The translations under genes and the position numbers were made by a program. The notes below the pieces were generated by a model that saw only the letters and a program-made list of their open reading frames with translations, was not told where the DNA came from and did no database searches. DNA of 64,000 nucleotides from Roseiarcus sp963761435 (lineage in GTDB: Bacteria > Pseudomonadota > Alphaproteobacteria > Rhizobiales > Beijerinckiaceae), in contig CAVXHJ010000011.1 in NCBI GenBank assembly GCA_963761435.1, forward strand, positions 1-64,000, read 5' to 3'. Positions 17,157 through 25,876 of the stretch are shown piece after piece. The stretch's first letter is position 1. Each line of letters begins with the position of its first letter.

Positions 17157-18698
17157 TTGGCCTCTCTCGCCAAATCAAGTTCGAACGACGGAGCGGCGCC
17201 GCTGCTCGTCATGACCGGGCTCGTCAAGCGCTTCACCGGGACGCTTGCGCTCGATCATGTCGACTTCGACGTCCGCCGTGGCGAGGTCCATGCGCTCCTG
17301 GGACAGAACGGCGCGGGCAAGTCGACGCTGATCAAGATATTGGCTGGGGTCTATGAGGCCGACGCCGGGGAGGTCATGTTTGCCGGAAAGGCCGCCCATC
17401 CAGGGGCGGACGCGCTGCCGATCGCTTTCATCCATCAGGATCTCGGCCTCGTCGAATGGATGACAATCGCCGAGAACGTCGCGATTCAGACCGGCTACCC
17501 TCGGTCGCGGACCGGTCTCATATCCTGGCCAAGAGTGAAAAGCGCCGCCGCCGAAGCGCTCGCGATCCTGGGCAGCGATCTCGATCCAGCGGCCCCGATT
17601 TCCTCCCTGCCGGCGGCTGAGCGTTCGCTCGTCGCGATCGGCCGGGCGCTGGCGATCAAGTCGGACATCCTTGTCCTTGACGAACCGACTGCGGCGCTTC
17701 CCGAGGCGGACGTCGAACGCTTGCTCGACACTTTGCGGCGACTGCGCGCCAGCGACATCGGAATCGTCTATGTCACACATCGTCTGGACGAAGTCCTGCG
17801 TATCGCCGATCGAGTGACCGTTCTTCGCGACGGCCGGCGACTGGCGACGGTCGCGGCGCGCGAGACCAGCGCCGGCGAACTCGTCGAGATGATCGTCGGC
17901 CGCTCGATGAGCGACGCATTCGTCAGGCCGGCTCAACCTTCGGATCGCAGCGCGTTTTCGGCCGCGGGTCTCATCGCCCGGCATGTCGGCCCGGTGTCGT
18001 TCTCGGTCGCCGCGGGGGAAACCCTGGGACTCGTGGGATTGCGCGGCGCCGGGCATCACACGGTCGGACGGGCGATCTTCGGCGAGACGCCGATGGAAAA
18101 GGGCCGGTTGACCATCGGCGGCGAGCCGATCGCGCCACTGAGCCCGGCGGAAGCGATGGCCAAGGGCGTAGGCTTCGTGTCAAGCCGCCGGGCCGAGGAG
18201 GGCCTCGCCTCGAACCTCGACGTGCGCGAGAACATCTACATGAATCCCGCGGCGAGCGGAAAAGGGGTCTTGGAATTCATCGCTCGGGCAGGCGAACTCG
18301 GCGAAGCCCAGGCGGCGGTGCGGCGCTTTTCGATCAAGACAGCTGGGGTGGAGGAGCCAGTCGCGACGCTGTCCGGCGGCAACCAGCAGAAGGTGGTGCT
18401 GGCGCGCTGGATGGAGGCGCAGGTCAAGCTCCTCATCCTCGAGGAGCCGACCATTGGCGTCGATGTCGGCGCCAAGGCGGACATCTACCATCTGCTGCAG
18501 CTCTCGCTGAGCAAAGGACTTGCGGTGCTGCTGATCTCGTCCGATTTCGAGGAAGTCGAGCGCATCTGTCATCGCGCGCTGGTTTTCAGCCGGGGACGGG
18601 TCGCGGCCGAGATCGCCGGTTCCGCATTGACCGTCGCCGCCTTGACCTCAGCCGCATCGGGCGGGACCTGGACCGCGCGCCACGGAGCCGCGTCATGA
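17157..18698 (+). CDS. Sugar-type ABC transporter ATP-binding protein (RbsA/MglA type)
   Basis: This fused double-NBD protein of 513 residues energises import. NBD1 has Walker A LLGQNGAGKSTLIKIL, Walker B DILVLDEPTAALPEADV and H-loop YVTHRLDE. Its signature loop is replaced by SSLPAAERSLVAIGRAL, as in RbsA-type NBD1. NBD2 has a degenerate Walker A (LRGAGHHTVGRAIFG) but a good signature LSGGNQQKVVLARW and Walker B LLILEEPTIGVDVGAK. The TTG at 17157 gives normal length; ATG 17211 would also work. The stop overlaps the permease start as ATGA. Confidence 0.92.
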   Translation: MASLAKSSSNDGAAPLLVMTGLVKRFTGTLALDHVDFDVRRGEVHALLGQNGAGKSTLIKILAGVYEADAGEVMFAGKAAHPGADALPIAFIHQDLGLVEWMTIAENVAIQTGYPRSRTGLISWPRVKSAAAEALAILGSDLDPAAPISSLPAAERSLVAIGRALAIKSDILVLDEPTAALPEADVERLLDTLRRLRASDIGIVYVTHRLDEVLRIADRVTVLRDGRRLATVAARETSAGELVEMIVGRSMSDAFVRPAQPSDRSAFSAAGLIARHVGPVSFSVAAGETLGLVGLRGAGHHTVGRAIFGETPMEKGRLTIGGEPIAPLSPAEAMAKGVGFVSSRRAEEGLASNLDVRENIYMNPAASGKGVLEFIARAGELGEAQAAVRRFSIKTAGVEEPVATLSGGNQQKVVLARWMEAQVKLLILEEPTIGVDVGAKADIYHLLQLSLSKGLAVLLISSDFEEVERICHRALVFSRGRVAAEIAGSALTVAALTSAASGGTWTARHGAAS

Positions 18699-19723
18699 GC
18701 CAGGGCGCCGCTCGCTCCTTCAGCGCCGCGGTCACGCGGGCGGTCTCGGTCTGGGGTCTCCTCGTCCTGTTCGTTCTTCTGGTTATCGCGTTCTCCCTGC
18801 TGAGGCCCGATACGTTTCTCACCTATTTCAACATTCGCTCCATTCTCAGCAACAAGTCGGTGCAGCTTCTGGTGGCGCTTTCGGTGTTCATTCCGATGGT
18901 CGCGAACCAGTTCGATCTCTCCGCGGGCTTCAATGTCGGCATCTCGCAGGTGCTGGCGATCGGACTCCAAGGCCAGGGCTTGCCGTGGTGGGCCGCCATT
19001 GTCGCCGTCCTCCTCATGGGCGCCGCGGTCGGGCTCGCAAACGGACTTCTGATCACCCGGGTCAAGATCGATTCGTTCATCGCGACGCTCGGAACCGGCA
19101 CCATTCTCTACGGCCTCAACGCCTGGTACACGGGCGGGCAGCAGGTGCTCGCTTCGCTGCCGCCGGAGTTTCTGGCCATTTCCGGGAGCGTCTGGATCGT
19201 GCCCGCGCCGGCGATCTATGCGCTCGTCGTCAGTCTTACCTTGTGGGTGGTGTTCGAGTTCCTGCCGCTCGGGCGCTATCTCTATGTGCTCGGCGCGAGC
19301 CCCCGGGCGGCGGAGCTCAACGGGATTTCGGCCCGGCGTTACATAACGCTCGGCTTCGTCGCCGCCGGGACGCTCGCCGCCTTCGCCGGCGTCGTGCTGC
19401 AATCGCAGTTGCAGGTCGGCCAAAGCTCGGTCGGCCAGGAATATCTCTTGCCTGCTTTTACCGCGGCGCTTCTTGGCGCGACGTCGATCCGGCCAGGCCG
19501 CGTCAACGTCTGGGGGACGGTGCTTGCGGTCGCGGTACTCGCGGTGACGGTCGCGGGGCTGAACCAGCTCGGCGCGCCATTCTTTGTCGAGCCGCTGTTC
19601 AATGGCTCAATGCTGATCCTGGCGGTTGGGCTCGCGGTGCAGGCGGCGGAGCGTCGCCAGCGCCGCGGCACGCAGGCGGAGAAAGCCGCGGCGGCCGGGG
19701 CCGGCGCGCCGGTCGTTGAATAG
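18695..19723 (+). CDS. Sugar-type ABC transporter permease (RbsC type)
   Basis: This 342-residue permease has eight to ten hydrophobic segments. The N-terminus begins with a membrane helix (VWGLLVLFVLLVIAFSLL), then FLTYFNIRSILSNKSVQLLVALSVFIPMV, matching the RbsC/BPD_transp_2 start. The cytoplasmic EAA-like loop GRYLYVLGASPRAAELNGI and the following RRYITLGFVAAGTLAAFAG are diagnostic. ATG 18695 overlaps the ATPase stop, so translation is coupled. It forms the channel of the importer with the two upstream genes. Confidence 0.93.
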   Translation: MSQGAARSFSAAVTRAVSVWGLLVLFVLLVIAFSLLRPDTFLTYFNIRSILSNKSVQLLVALSVFIPMVANQFDLSAGFNVGISQVLAIGLQGQGLPWWAAIVAVLLMGAAVGLANGLLITRVKIDSFIATLGTGTILYGLNAWYTGGQQVLASLPPEFLAISGSVWIVPAPAIYALVVSLTLWVVFEFLPLGRYLYVLGASPRAAELNGISARRYITLGFVAAGTLAAFAGVVLQSQLQVGQSSVGQEYLLPAFTAALLGATSIRPGRVNVWGTVLAVAVLAVTVAGLNQLGAPFFVEPLFNGSMLILAVGLAVQAAERRQRRGTQAEKAAAAGAGAPVVE

Positions 19724-19737
19724 TCTCGGGGCCCGCC

Positions 19738-20691
19738 ATGAGCGACGAAGAAGACGAGTCGAAAAGCGTCAGCCCCGTTCTCAAAGCCGATTGGTTCAAC
19801 TCGCGTTGGGGACGCGAGGACCAGCGCGGCAACGGCAATCTGATGACCCGCGAGAAGGTTCTCGAGGCGGTCGGGCTCATCAAGACCGGCGAGATCGTGA
19901 GTCTCGGCATGCCCTACGATGCGCGAATGCCGCTCGCTCCCGGACGGGCGTACGCGTTACGCATGCCGGGGGGCCCGACCGGCGGCCCCTACGGAAGCAA
20001 GAGCAAGACGATCTGGAATGACGAATTCATCGCCACCGAAATCGGCCAGATCGGAACCCAGATGGACGCGCTCGGACATCTCGGCTGTATGTGCGGCATG
20101 CGCGGCGACAAGACGAGCATGCTCTTCTACAACGGCAATCGCTTGTCCGAGATGTGGTCGCCGTACGGGCTCAAGAAGCTTGGAATCGAAAACGCGCCGC
20201 CATTCTTCACCCGCGGAATTCTGTTCGACGTCCAGGGTCTGAAGGGGCGAGTGCTCGACGTCGGCGAGGAGATTACGCTCGCCGATCTCAAGGCGTGCCT
20301 CGCACGTCAGGGCGTCGCGGAACAGACAATCCTGCCTGGCGATGCGGTGTTTGTCCGCACCGGTCATGGGAGCCGCTGGTACACGGAGACCCGAACCTTC
20401 TACGACGGCGCCCCAGGCATCGGACTCGAATGCGCGCGCTGGTTCTCGAGCCTAGAGGTCTGCGTCGTCGGCGCGGACAATTTCGCCGTCGAGGTCGTGC
20501 CGCCGGTCGACCCGGAGATTTTCCATCCCTGTCACCAGCACCTCATCATGGAGAACGGAATCCATCTTCATGAGGGCATGACCTTCGAGGGGCTGGTCGA
20601 ACGCCAGGCCTGGGTGTTCGCCTATGTGTTCGCGCCGCTGCCGATCGTCGGCGCCACGGGCTCGCCGGGAAACCCGATCGCGGTCCTGTAG
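19738..20691 (+). CDS. Cyclase-family (PF04199-type) hydrolase
   Basis: This 317-residue protein resembles the metal-dependent cyclase/kynurenine-formamidase-like family. It shows SLGMPYDARMPLAPGR near residue 60, IGTQMDALGHLG near residue 103 at the position of the usual metal-binding H-x-G-T-H-x-D, and ILPGDAVFVRTGHGSRW, which is conserved in these enzymes. A late HQHLIMENGIHLHEGM fits the C-terminal Glu/His ligands. The canonical HxGTHxD is altered to GTQMDALGH: the first two His are not both present, so the metal site may differ. It starts 14 nt after the permease and ends the operon, so it probably processes the imported compound. Substrate unknown. Confidence 0.8.
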   Translation: MSDEEDESKSVSPVLKADWFNSRWGREDQRGNGNLMTREKVLEAVGLIKTGEIVSLGMPYDARMPLAPGRAYALRMPGGPTGGPYGSKSKTIWNDEFIATEIGQIGTQMDALGHLGCMCGMRGDKTSMLFYNGNRLSEMWSPYGLKKLGIENAPPFFTRGILFDVQGLKGRVLDVGEEITLADLKACLARQGVAEQTILPGDAVFVRTGHGSRWYTETRTFYDGAPGIGLECARWFSSLEVCVVGADNFAVEVVPPVDPEIFHPCHQHLIMENGIHLHEGMTFEGLVERQAWVFAYVFAPLPIVGATGSPGNPIAVL

Positions 20692-20971
20692 CTCGCCCGT
20701 GACCCGCGGATCGCATCGAGCAATCCGCTGGGGCGCCGCCAACCAACGGCTTCATGTACGTCTCAAGCGAGCCGCTGCGCGACGCCCTCCGGCACATCGA
20801 CGCCCAATAGGTGAGCGGCCCGGTCGAGCTCGGGCGGCCGGATTTTCGCTTTTCCTTTGCTCTGAGAGCGGAAAGGCATAGAACGGCCGCCTTGTGAATT
20901 CGACTCCAGCCTTGGGTCGCCAGCAGCTTCGATGGCCTCGCCGCTGGTGATAGGTCTCACGCCACGTAGCC

Positions 20972-22420
20972 ATGCGCCATTTGCCGATTTTTCTCGAACT
21001 CAGCGAGCGCCCCGCCATCGTCGTCGGCGGCGGGGTCGTGGCGGCGCGGCGAGCGGAATTCCTCATCAGGGCCGGCGCCCGGGTCACCGCGTTCGCGAGC
21101 GAACTTGGCGACGATTTCCGCGGACTGCTCGATTCTCCGAGCTTTCGGCACGAGGCTCGCGATCCTGAACCGAAGGACTTCGACGGCGCCGCGCTCTGCT
21201 TCGTGGCCGTCGAGGACGAACGGCTGACCGCCGACGCGCGAGCGGCGGCGAAAAGCGCGGGCGTCTTGGTCAACGTCGCCGACCGGCCCGCGCTTTGCGA
21301 CTTCATCATGCCATCAGTCGTGGACCGGAGCCCGCTGGTCATCGCGATTTCCACCGGCGGCGCCTCGCCGATCCTGGGCCGGATGCTGAAGGCCCGTCTC
21401 GAATCCCAGATCCCGGCCGCTTACGGGCGCCTGGCCCGGCTGACCGGCGGGTTCCGGACTGCGGTCGCGAAGGCGATTCCCTCTCCAACGCTGCGGCGGC
21501 GGTTCTGGGAGACGGTCCTCGATGGATCGATTGGGGAACGCGCGCTCTCGGGCGACGAGCGCGCCGCGGACGCCGAGCTTGCCCGGGCGATTGAAAGCGC
21601 CGCCGCCAGGGGCGCCGAGCCGCCGCGCGGCGAAGTCTATCTGGTCGGCGCGGGGCCGGGCGACCCCGATCTCCTGACCTTCCGCGCCCTTCGCCTGATG
21701 CAGAAGGCCGATGTCGTACTCTACGACCGGCTGACCGACGAAGGCGTGATCAATCTCGTGCGGCGCGAGGCCGAGCGCATCTATGTCGGCAAGCAGCCCG
21801 ACGATCACGAATTGCCGCAGGACGAGATCAGCGCGCTCATGGTCGAACTCGCGAGCGAGGGCAAGCGCGTGTTGCGCCTCAAGGGCGGCGACCCGTTCAT
21901 GTTCGGCCGGGGCGGCGAGGAAATCGAAGCTCTGGCCGCAAGGGGGATTCCGTTTCAGGTCTGTCCGGGCGTGACCGCCGCGGCCGGGGCGGCGGCCTAT
22001 GCCGGCATTCCCCTCACTCATCGCGACCACGCCCAGGCGTGCGTGTTCGTCACCGGTCACGGGAAGGACGGCAAGATCGCTCTCGACTGGGCCGCGCTCT
22101 TGCAACCGCGGCAGACGGTTGCGATTTACATGGGACTACGCAATCTGGAAGCGCTGACCCGCGAATTCATTGCGCATGGCGCGAGCGCGGACTTGCCTGC
22201 GGCGATCGTGGACAACGCCACTCGCGCCGCTCAGCGCGTCGTCGTCGGCACACTCGGAACGCTGGCGGCGAAAACCCGCGCGGCGCAATTGAACGGGCCA
22301 GCGATCATCGTCATCGGGACGGTGGTGACGTTGCGCGAAAAGCTCGATTGGCGCGCAAGGGCTGAGCCGAGCTCTCCCGCCGAGGGCGATCTTTCGGCGG
22401 CGGCAAGCGAGAAGGACTGA
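20972..22420 (+). CDS. cysG: Fused siroheme synthase CysG
   Basis: The protein converts uroporphyrinogen III to siroheme for sulfite/nitrite reductases. The N-terminal about 200 residues form the precorrin-2 dehydrogenase/ferrochelatase module, with the NAD-binding FLELSERPAIVVGGGVVAA, ISTGGASPILGRMLK and its sirohydrochlorin helix region. The C-terminal part is uroporphyrinogen methyltransferase: GEVYLVGAGPGDPDLLT, YDRLTDEG, LRLKGGDPFMFGRGGEE and CPGVTAAAGAAAYAGIPLTHR. The full 482 residues match CysG of enterics. The upstream 20692-20971 stretch holds no gene I accept. It is followed by mrp after 5 nt. Confidence 0.95.
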   Translation: MRHLPIFLELSERPAIVVGGGVVAARRAEFLIRAGARVTAFASELGDDFRGLLDSPSFRHEARDPEPKDFDGAALCFVAVEDERLTADARAAAKSAGVLVNVADRPALCDFIMPSVVDRSPLVIAISTGGASPILGRMLKARLESQIPAAYGRLARLTGGFRTAVAKAIPSPTLRRRFWETVLDGSIGERALSGDERAADAELARAIESAAARGAEPPRGEVYLVGAGPGDPDLLTFRALRLMQKADVVLYDRLTDEGVINLVRREAERIYVGKQPDDHELPQDEISALMVELASEGKRVLRLKGGDPFMFGRGGEEIEALAARGIPFQVCPGVTAAAGAAAYAGIPLTHRDHAQACVFVTGHGKDGKIALDWAALLQPRQTVAIYMGLRNLEALTREFIAHGASADLPAAIVDNATRAAQRVVVGTLGTLAAKTRAAQLNGPAIIVIGTVVTLREKLDWRARAEPSSPAEGDLSAAASEKD

Positions 22421-22425
22421 GAACA

Positions 22426-23556
22426 ATGGTTTCCCGCGACGAGGTGATGGCGGCGCTGGCGCCAATTCCTGGCCCCGATGGCCGCTCGTCCCTGCCCGAG
22501 TCGGGCGCGGTCGCCGGCGTGACCATTCGCGACGGCAAGGTCTTCGTGGCGATCGCCATCGATCCAGCGCGAGCGAAGGCGATGGAGCCGATGCGGGCAA
22601 GGGCCGAGGCGGCGGTCAGAGCGGTTCCAGGCGTGGCCGGCGCGGTGGTGACGCTCACGGCCGAGGCCGCGCGCGACGTCGCTGGCGACGCGCCAGCGCA
22701 CCGGCCACAAGCTGATGCGCCGGTGCGCCGGCACGGCCGGTCGAGCGAACCGCTGCCCGGCGTCAAGCACGTCATCGCGGTTGCATCGGGGAAGGGCGGC
22801 GTCGGCAAGTCGACCGTCGCCTGCAATCTCGCTGTCGGGCTCGCCAAGCTCGGGCTCAAAGTCGGAGTTCTCGACGCCGACCTGTTCGGACCATCGATGC
22901 CAAAACTGTTTGGGATCGGCGCCAAGCCGAGCCTTGCCCCGGACGGTCAGAAACTCGTGCCGCTTGAGAGCTGCGGCGTGAAGGTGATGTCGATCGGGTT
23001 CCTGATCGATGAGGGCGCCCCGGTGATCTGGCGCGGCCCGATGGTGATGTCGGCTCTGAACCAGCTCCTGCGCGAGGTCGTGTGGGGCGAACTCGATGTG
23101 CTCGTCGTCGACATGCCGCCGGGCACCGGCGATACGCAGCTGACGATGGCCCAGAACGTGCCCCTTGCCGGCGCCGTGATTGTGTCGACGCCTCAGGATC
23201 TGGCGCTGATCGACGCGCGGCGGGGGATTGCGATGTTCGGCCAGGTCAAGGTGCCGCTCATCGGCGTGGTCGAGAACATGAGCTACTTCCTGTGCCCCCA
23301 CTGCGGCGGGCGGACGGACGTGTTCTCGCATGGAGGCGCGCGTAAGGAAGCCGAGAAACTCGGCGTGCCCTTCCTTGGCGAGGTGCCTCTGGACATCGCC
23401 ATCCGCGCCCATTCGGACGACGGGCGCCCGGTGGTCGCGGACATGCCGGAGAGCGCCCAGGCGAACGCCTTGCTCGAGATCGCAAGGCGGGTGGCCGACA
23501 CGCTCGCCGTTGGCGCGCCTGGCGCAAAGCCCGCGCCGCGCATCCGCGTCCTATAG
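22426..23556 (+). CDS. apbC: Mrp/ApbC family iron-sulfur cluster carrier ATPase
   Basis: This soluble P-loop protein carries and transfers Fe-S clusters. It is 376 residues long. An N-terminal DUF59-like domain (about 1-80) is followed by a deviant Walker A IAVASGKGGVGKSTVACNLA near residues 118-137, and later by VVDMPPGTGDTQLTM and VVENMSYFLCPHCGG. The CPHC pair is the cluster-binding CxxC. It is 5 nt after cysG and 18 nt before DUF971, a pairing common in alphaproteobacteria and consistent with assembling the cluster cofactors that siroheme enzymes also need. Confidence 0.94.
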   Translation: MVSRDEVMAALAPIPGPDGRSSLPESGAVAGVTIRDGKVFVAIAIDPARAKAMEPMRARAEAAVRAVPGVAGAVVTLTAEAARDVAGDAPAHRPQADAPVRRHGRSSEPLPGVKHVIAVASGKGGVGKSTVACNLAVGLAKLGLKVGVLDADLFGPSMPKLFGIGAKPSLAPDGQKLVPLESCGVKVMSIGFLIDEGAPVIWRGPMVMSALNQLLREVVWGELDVLVVDMPPGTGDTQLTMAQNVPLAGAVIVSTPQDLALIDARRGIAMFGQVKVPLIGVVENMSYFLCPHCGGRTDVFSHGGARKEAEKLGVPFLGEVPLDIAIRAHSDDGRPVVADMPESAQANALLEIARRVADTLAVGAPGAKPAPRIRVL

Positions 23557-23574
23557 CGGAAGGGCGAAGCCCCC

Positions 23575-23862
23575 ATGTCCTGGCCGACCGAAATCACCGC
23601 GATGGAAAAGGGGCGCGTTCTCGAAGTCGCCTTTGACGACGGCCGCACCATTCGCTTGACCGCCGAACGTCTGCGGGTCGAGAGCCCGAGCGCCGAAGTG
23701 CAGGGCCATTCGCCGAGCCAGAAGAAGACGATCACCGGAAAGGAAAGCGTCGCCATCGTCGGCATCGAGCCAGTCGGCAATTACGCCATCAAGATCGTGT
23801 TCGACGACGGCCACGACACCGGGCTTTTTACCTGGGACTATTTGCGCAAGCTCGCGACCTGA
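23575..23862 (+). CDS. DUF971 family protein
   Basis: This 95-residue protein contains the DUF971 (gamma-butyrobetaine hydroxylase N-terminal-like) core: LEVAFDDGRTIRLTAERLRVESPSAE in the first half, IVGIEPVGNYAIKIVFDDGHDTGLFTWDYLRKLA in the second. Such stand-alone proteins usually accompany mrp, as here (18 nt). The function is unknown; a role in Fe-S carrier work is an inference from neighbourhood only. The stop is followed by a weak stem AAGCCG/CGGCTT before the MITE copy B, which may act as the operon terminator. Confidence 0.88.
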   Translation: MSWPTEITAMEKGRVLEVAFDDGRTIRLTAERLRVESPSAEVQGHSPSQKKTITGKESVAIVGIEPVGNYAIKIVFDDGHDTGLFTWDYLRKLAT

Positions 23863-23995
23863 GACGGGCCGCCTCGCCCCGCCTTCCCGTTGCGCCGCCG
23901 GCGCGCTCCGCATTACCCGCTCGAGCCTGGCGCGTCATGGCCGGGGGCTCAAAGGGCGCGGTCGGTCAAGCCGCCGGCTGAGCGCGCCGGCTTTT

Positions 23996-24169
23996 CGCTC
24001 TTATCGCGTTGGCTGTTGTGGGGAAGGAATCGGGAGCATGGCGGAGGTGGCGGACGGCGCCATCAAGGCGTCATGGCCGGGCTTGTCCAGGACTTGTCCC
24101 GGCCATGACGGCAAGGGTTCGACGAACGAACAGCAAACCGGTCGACCAACAGATAACGCCATAAGAGCG
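23996..24169 (-). mobile_element. MITE-like element, copy B (174 bp)
   Basis: This element begins CGCTCTTATCGCGTT and ends ACGCCATAAGAGCG and is flanked on both sides by a perfect 8-bp direct repeat CGGCTTTT (23988-23995 and 24170-24177). It is the reverse complement of copy A (2972-3269) over both outer arms, but has a single central palindrome (24073-24106). The left target copy coincides with the 3' arm and T-tract of a possible terminator after the DUF971 gene, suggesting insertion into that site. It encodes no protein. Confidence 0.78.
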
Positions 24170-24319
24170 CGGCTTTTTCTTGCGATTATCAGAAACCACG
24201 GATAGAGTGGTCCTGTCGCCGAACGAGCCGCCTCGAGGAGCGGCGCCGGGAGAAGCGGGGAGAAGCGGGTTTTTGCGCCGGATCGTCGTAACCCATTGAA
24301 AAGGCCCAATTCGCGGAAG

Positions 24320-24404
24320 GGTTTTCCTTTGATACCTTTCCGGGTTCCTTTGCCCCGCTTCCGGTTTCCTTTGCTGGGCTTCCCGGAGTCTTTGCCGGGC
24401 TTCC
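24320..24404. repeat. Four imperfect 21-22 bp tandem repeats
   Basis: Units at 24320-24341, 24342-24362, 24363-24383 and 24384-24404 share the pattern GG(T)TTCCTTTGCC(C/G)GGCTTCC. Because the unit is a multiple of three, one minus-strand frame (from a CAT at 24431) reads as 7-residue repeats GSPAKxP, but no ribosome site supports it as a gene. The 23863-24468 stretch otherwise holds only the MITE copy and this array. Confidence 0.65.
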
Positions 24405-24468
24405 TCCAGGCTTGGGTCTGACCGGCGCCATTGGAGCGTCATCGACCGGATCGACGGCCTCGGCTCCG

Positions 24469-25827
24469 TTAGGACACCTGAACCTGTCCCTCGCACTGCG
24501 CCGAGACAGGGGCGAGTTGCCGTGATGGTCGGTTCGACAGGAAGCTCGCGGCGCGGAAGAGCGCATCGGCGGCAAGAAAGACGAGCAGCCCGAGAACCGG
24601 GTATTGATAGCGCAAGATTGGCTGGCAGATGACGTAAGGCAGCATGGGCAGAAGCAAACCCGCCGCGACATAGACGTAGCGCCGGTCCCCCCGCGCGAGG
24701 CCCATGACGAGGCCGGCGAACCCCAGGATGGTGGACGTCCACGCCAGGCCCTGCTCGACGACGGCCGACCGGACATACGGCCCCCACATCCAGCGCGGCT
24801 GCATATAGAATTCCCAGACATGCCTTGCGGCGAGCCCAAGGCTCGCGAGCGGATGCTTGCGTATCCATTCCAGAGTGCGGGCGGTCAGCAACCTGCTATA
24901 GGCGGCCTCGCCTCCGACGCGCCGCATTTCAACGAGGGCGGCCGGACCGGTGAACGGTGAGACCTCATCGAGCCGATCATTGAATGCTTTCCACGGATCG
25001 GCGCGATTGAGCGCCTTATCATAGAAGCCTTGGGCGAAATTGATCCCGAAGGCGGTTCGCGTCCAGACTTTCTCACCGAAGACGGCTTCATTGCGGAGCG
25101 CCCAAGGATACAAGATCGCGACGAGCAGGATTGCCGAGATGGCGGCCGCTCCGGCGAAGCCAAGCCAGCCGCGCGTTTTCAGCGCGAGCCAGCCGATGAT
25201 GCCGTAGCACGCGAGCGCGCCTGCCTCGCTGAACAGACTGAGGACGCCAGCGCCGAAAGAGAGCACGCTGAGGTCGAACCAGCTCGTGCGCTGTTTGTCG
25301 CCATCCAGCTTGAGAGCGCGCGAGAGACAGACGGCGATGCCGGCCGCGGCCAACGAACCTTCCCAGTACCGGAATTCGCCCATTTCGAGAGACATGTGGA
25401 AGGGAAGCAGGCAGAGCAGGGCGATCGCGCCAGTGCGCGCGAGCGGCGCGACGGATAGGCTTTCGAACGCGGCGTTGAGGGCTAGAATAGCCGTGAAGAC
25501 GAAGGCCAGCGAAATGGACGAGAGAACGAATTCAGCCGCCGGCGTCGCAACGCCGAGCGCGCGGTAGACCACCCCAACCAAGACCGGCATTCCCGGCGGA
25601 AGATGCGCGCTGAGTCCCGTGCCGGGACCCCACGCGTCCGCCAGCTCTCCCGTCTTGCCAAACGTGGCTCCGAGATTGAAGGCTTCGCTCCGGGGAATGT
25701 GGAATTGGTCATAGAACAACAGCCATGCAAATCGTATGGCGGCCCCGAGCATGAGGAAACCCGCGACAACGCGAGACAGGATCGTGCGATCGCTAAGCTT
25801 CCTATTGGCGAATGCGACGATCTTCAC
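24469..25827 (-). CDS. Polytopic membrane protein, probable ArnT/GT39-like glycosyltransferase-type protein
   Basis: This 452-residue protein has about ten hydrophobic helices. An N-terminal luminal loop after the first helix contains Asp/Glu-like residues (FHIPRSEAFNLG), and the layout resembles the GT-C glycosyltransferase fold. Later segments such as IAVCLSRALKL, SEAGALACYGIIGWLALK, LLVAILYPWALRNEAVFG and LRYQYPVLGLLVFLAADALF resemble the membrane core of GT39/ArnT-like proteins. It follows the exopolysaccharide chain-length and kinase-like genes by 50 nt, so it may modify or help polymerise the polysaccharide. It starts with a GTG and no clear ribosome site; family identity is tentative. 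A repeat array lies just past its stop. Confidence 0.65.
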   Translation of the reverse strand: MKIVAFANRKLSDRTILSRVVAGFLMLGAAIRFAWLLFYDQFHIPRSEAFNLGATFGKTGELADAWGPGTGLSAHLPPGMPVLVGVVYRALGVATPAAEFVLSSISLAFVFTAILALNAAFESLSVAPLARTGAIALLCLLPFHMSLEMGEFRYWEGSLAAAGIAVCLSRALKLDGDKQRTSWFDLSVLSFGAGVLSLFSEAGALACYGIIGWLALKTRGWLGFAGAAAISAILLVAILYPWALRNEAVFGEKVWTRTAFGINFAQGFYDKALNRADPWKAFNDRLDEVSPFTGPAALVEMRRVGGEAAYSRLLTARTLEWIRKHPLASLGLAARHVWEFYMQPRWMWGPYVRSAVVEQGLAWTSTILGFAGLVMGLARGDRRYVYVAAGLLLPMLPYVICQPILRYQYPVLGLLVFLAADALFRAASFLSNRPSRQLAPVSAQCEGQVQVS

Positions 25828-25876
25828 GACGGGAAACGGCTATGCCCTCCGTGCGCGACGGAAACTGCGGACGAGC

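Noticed and set aside
20763..20960. Minus-strand ORF with a plausible-looking C-terminus (ELDRAAHLLGVDVP)
   Set aside because: No ribosome site, no recognisable family and it sits in a short spacer; left unannotated.
24189..24431. Minus-strand Lys/Pro-rich protein from the 21-bp repeats
   Set aside because: No ribosome site, and its frame merges with a shadow of the membrane protein gene.
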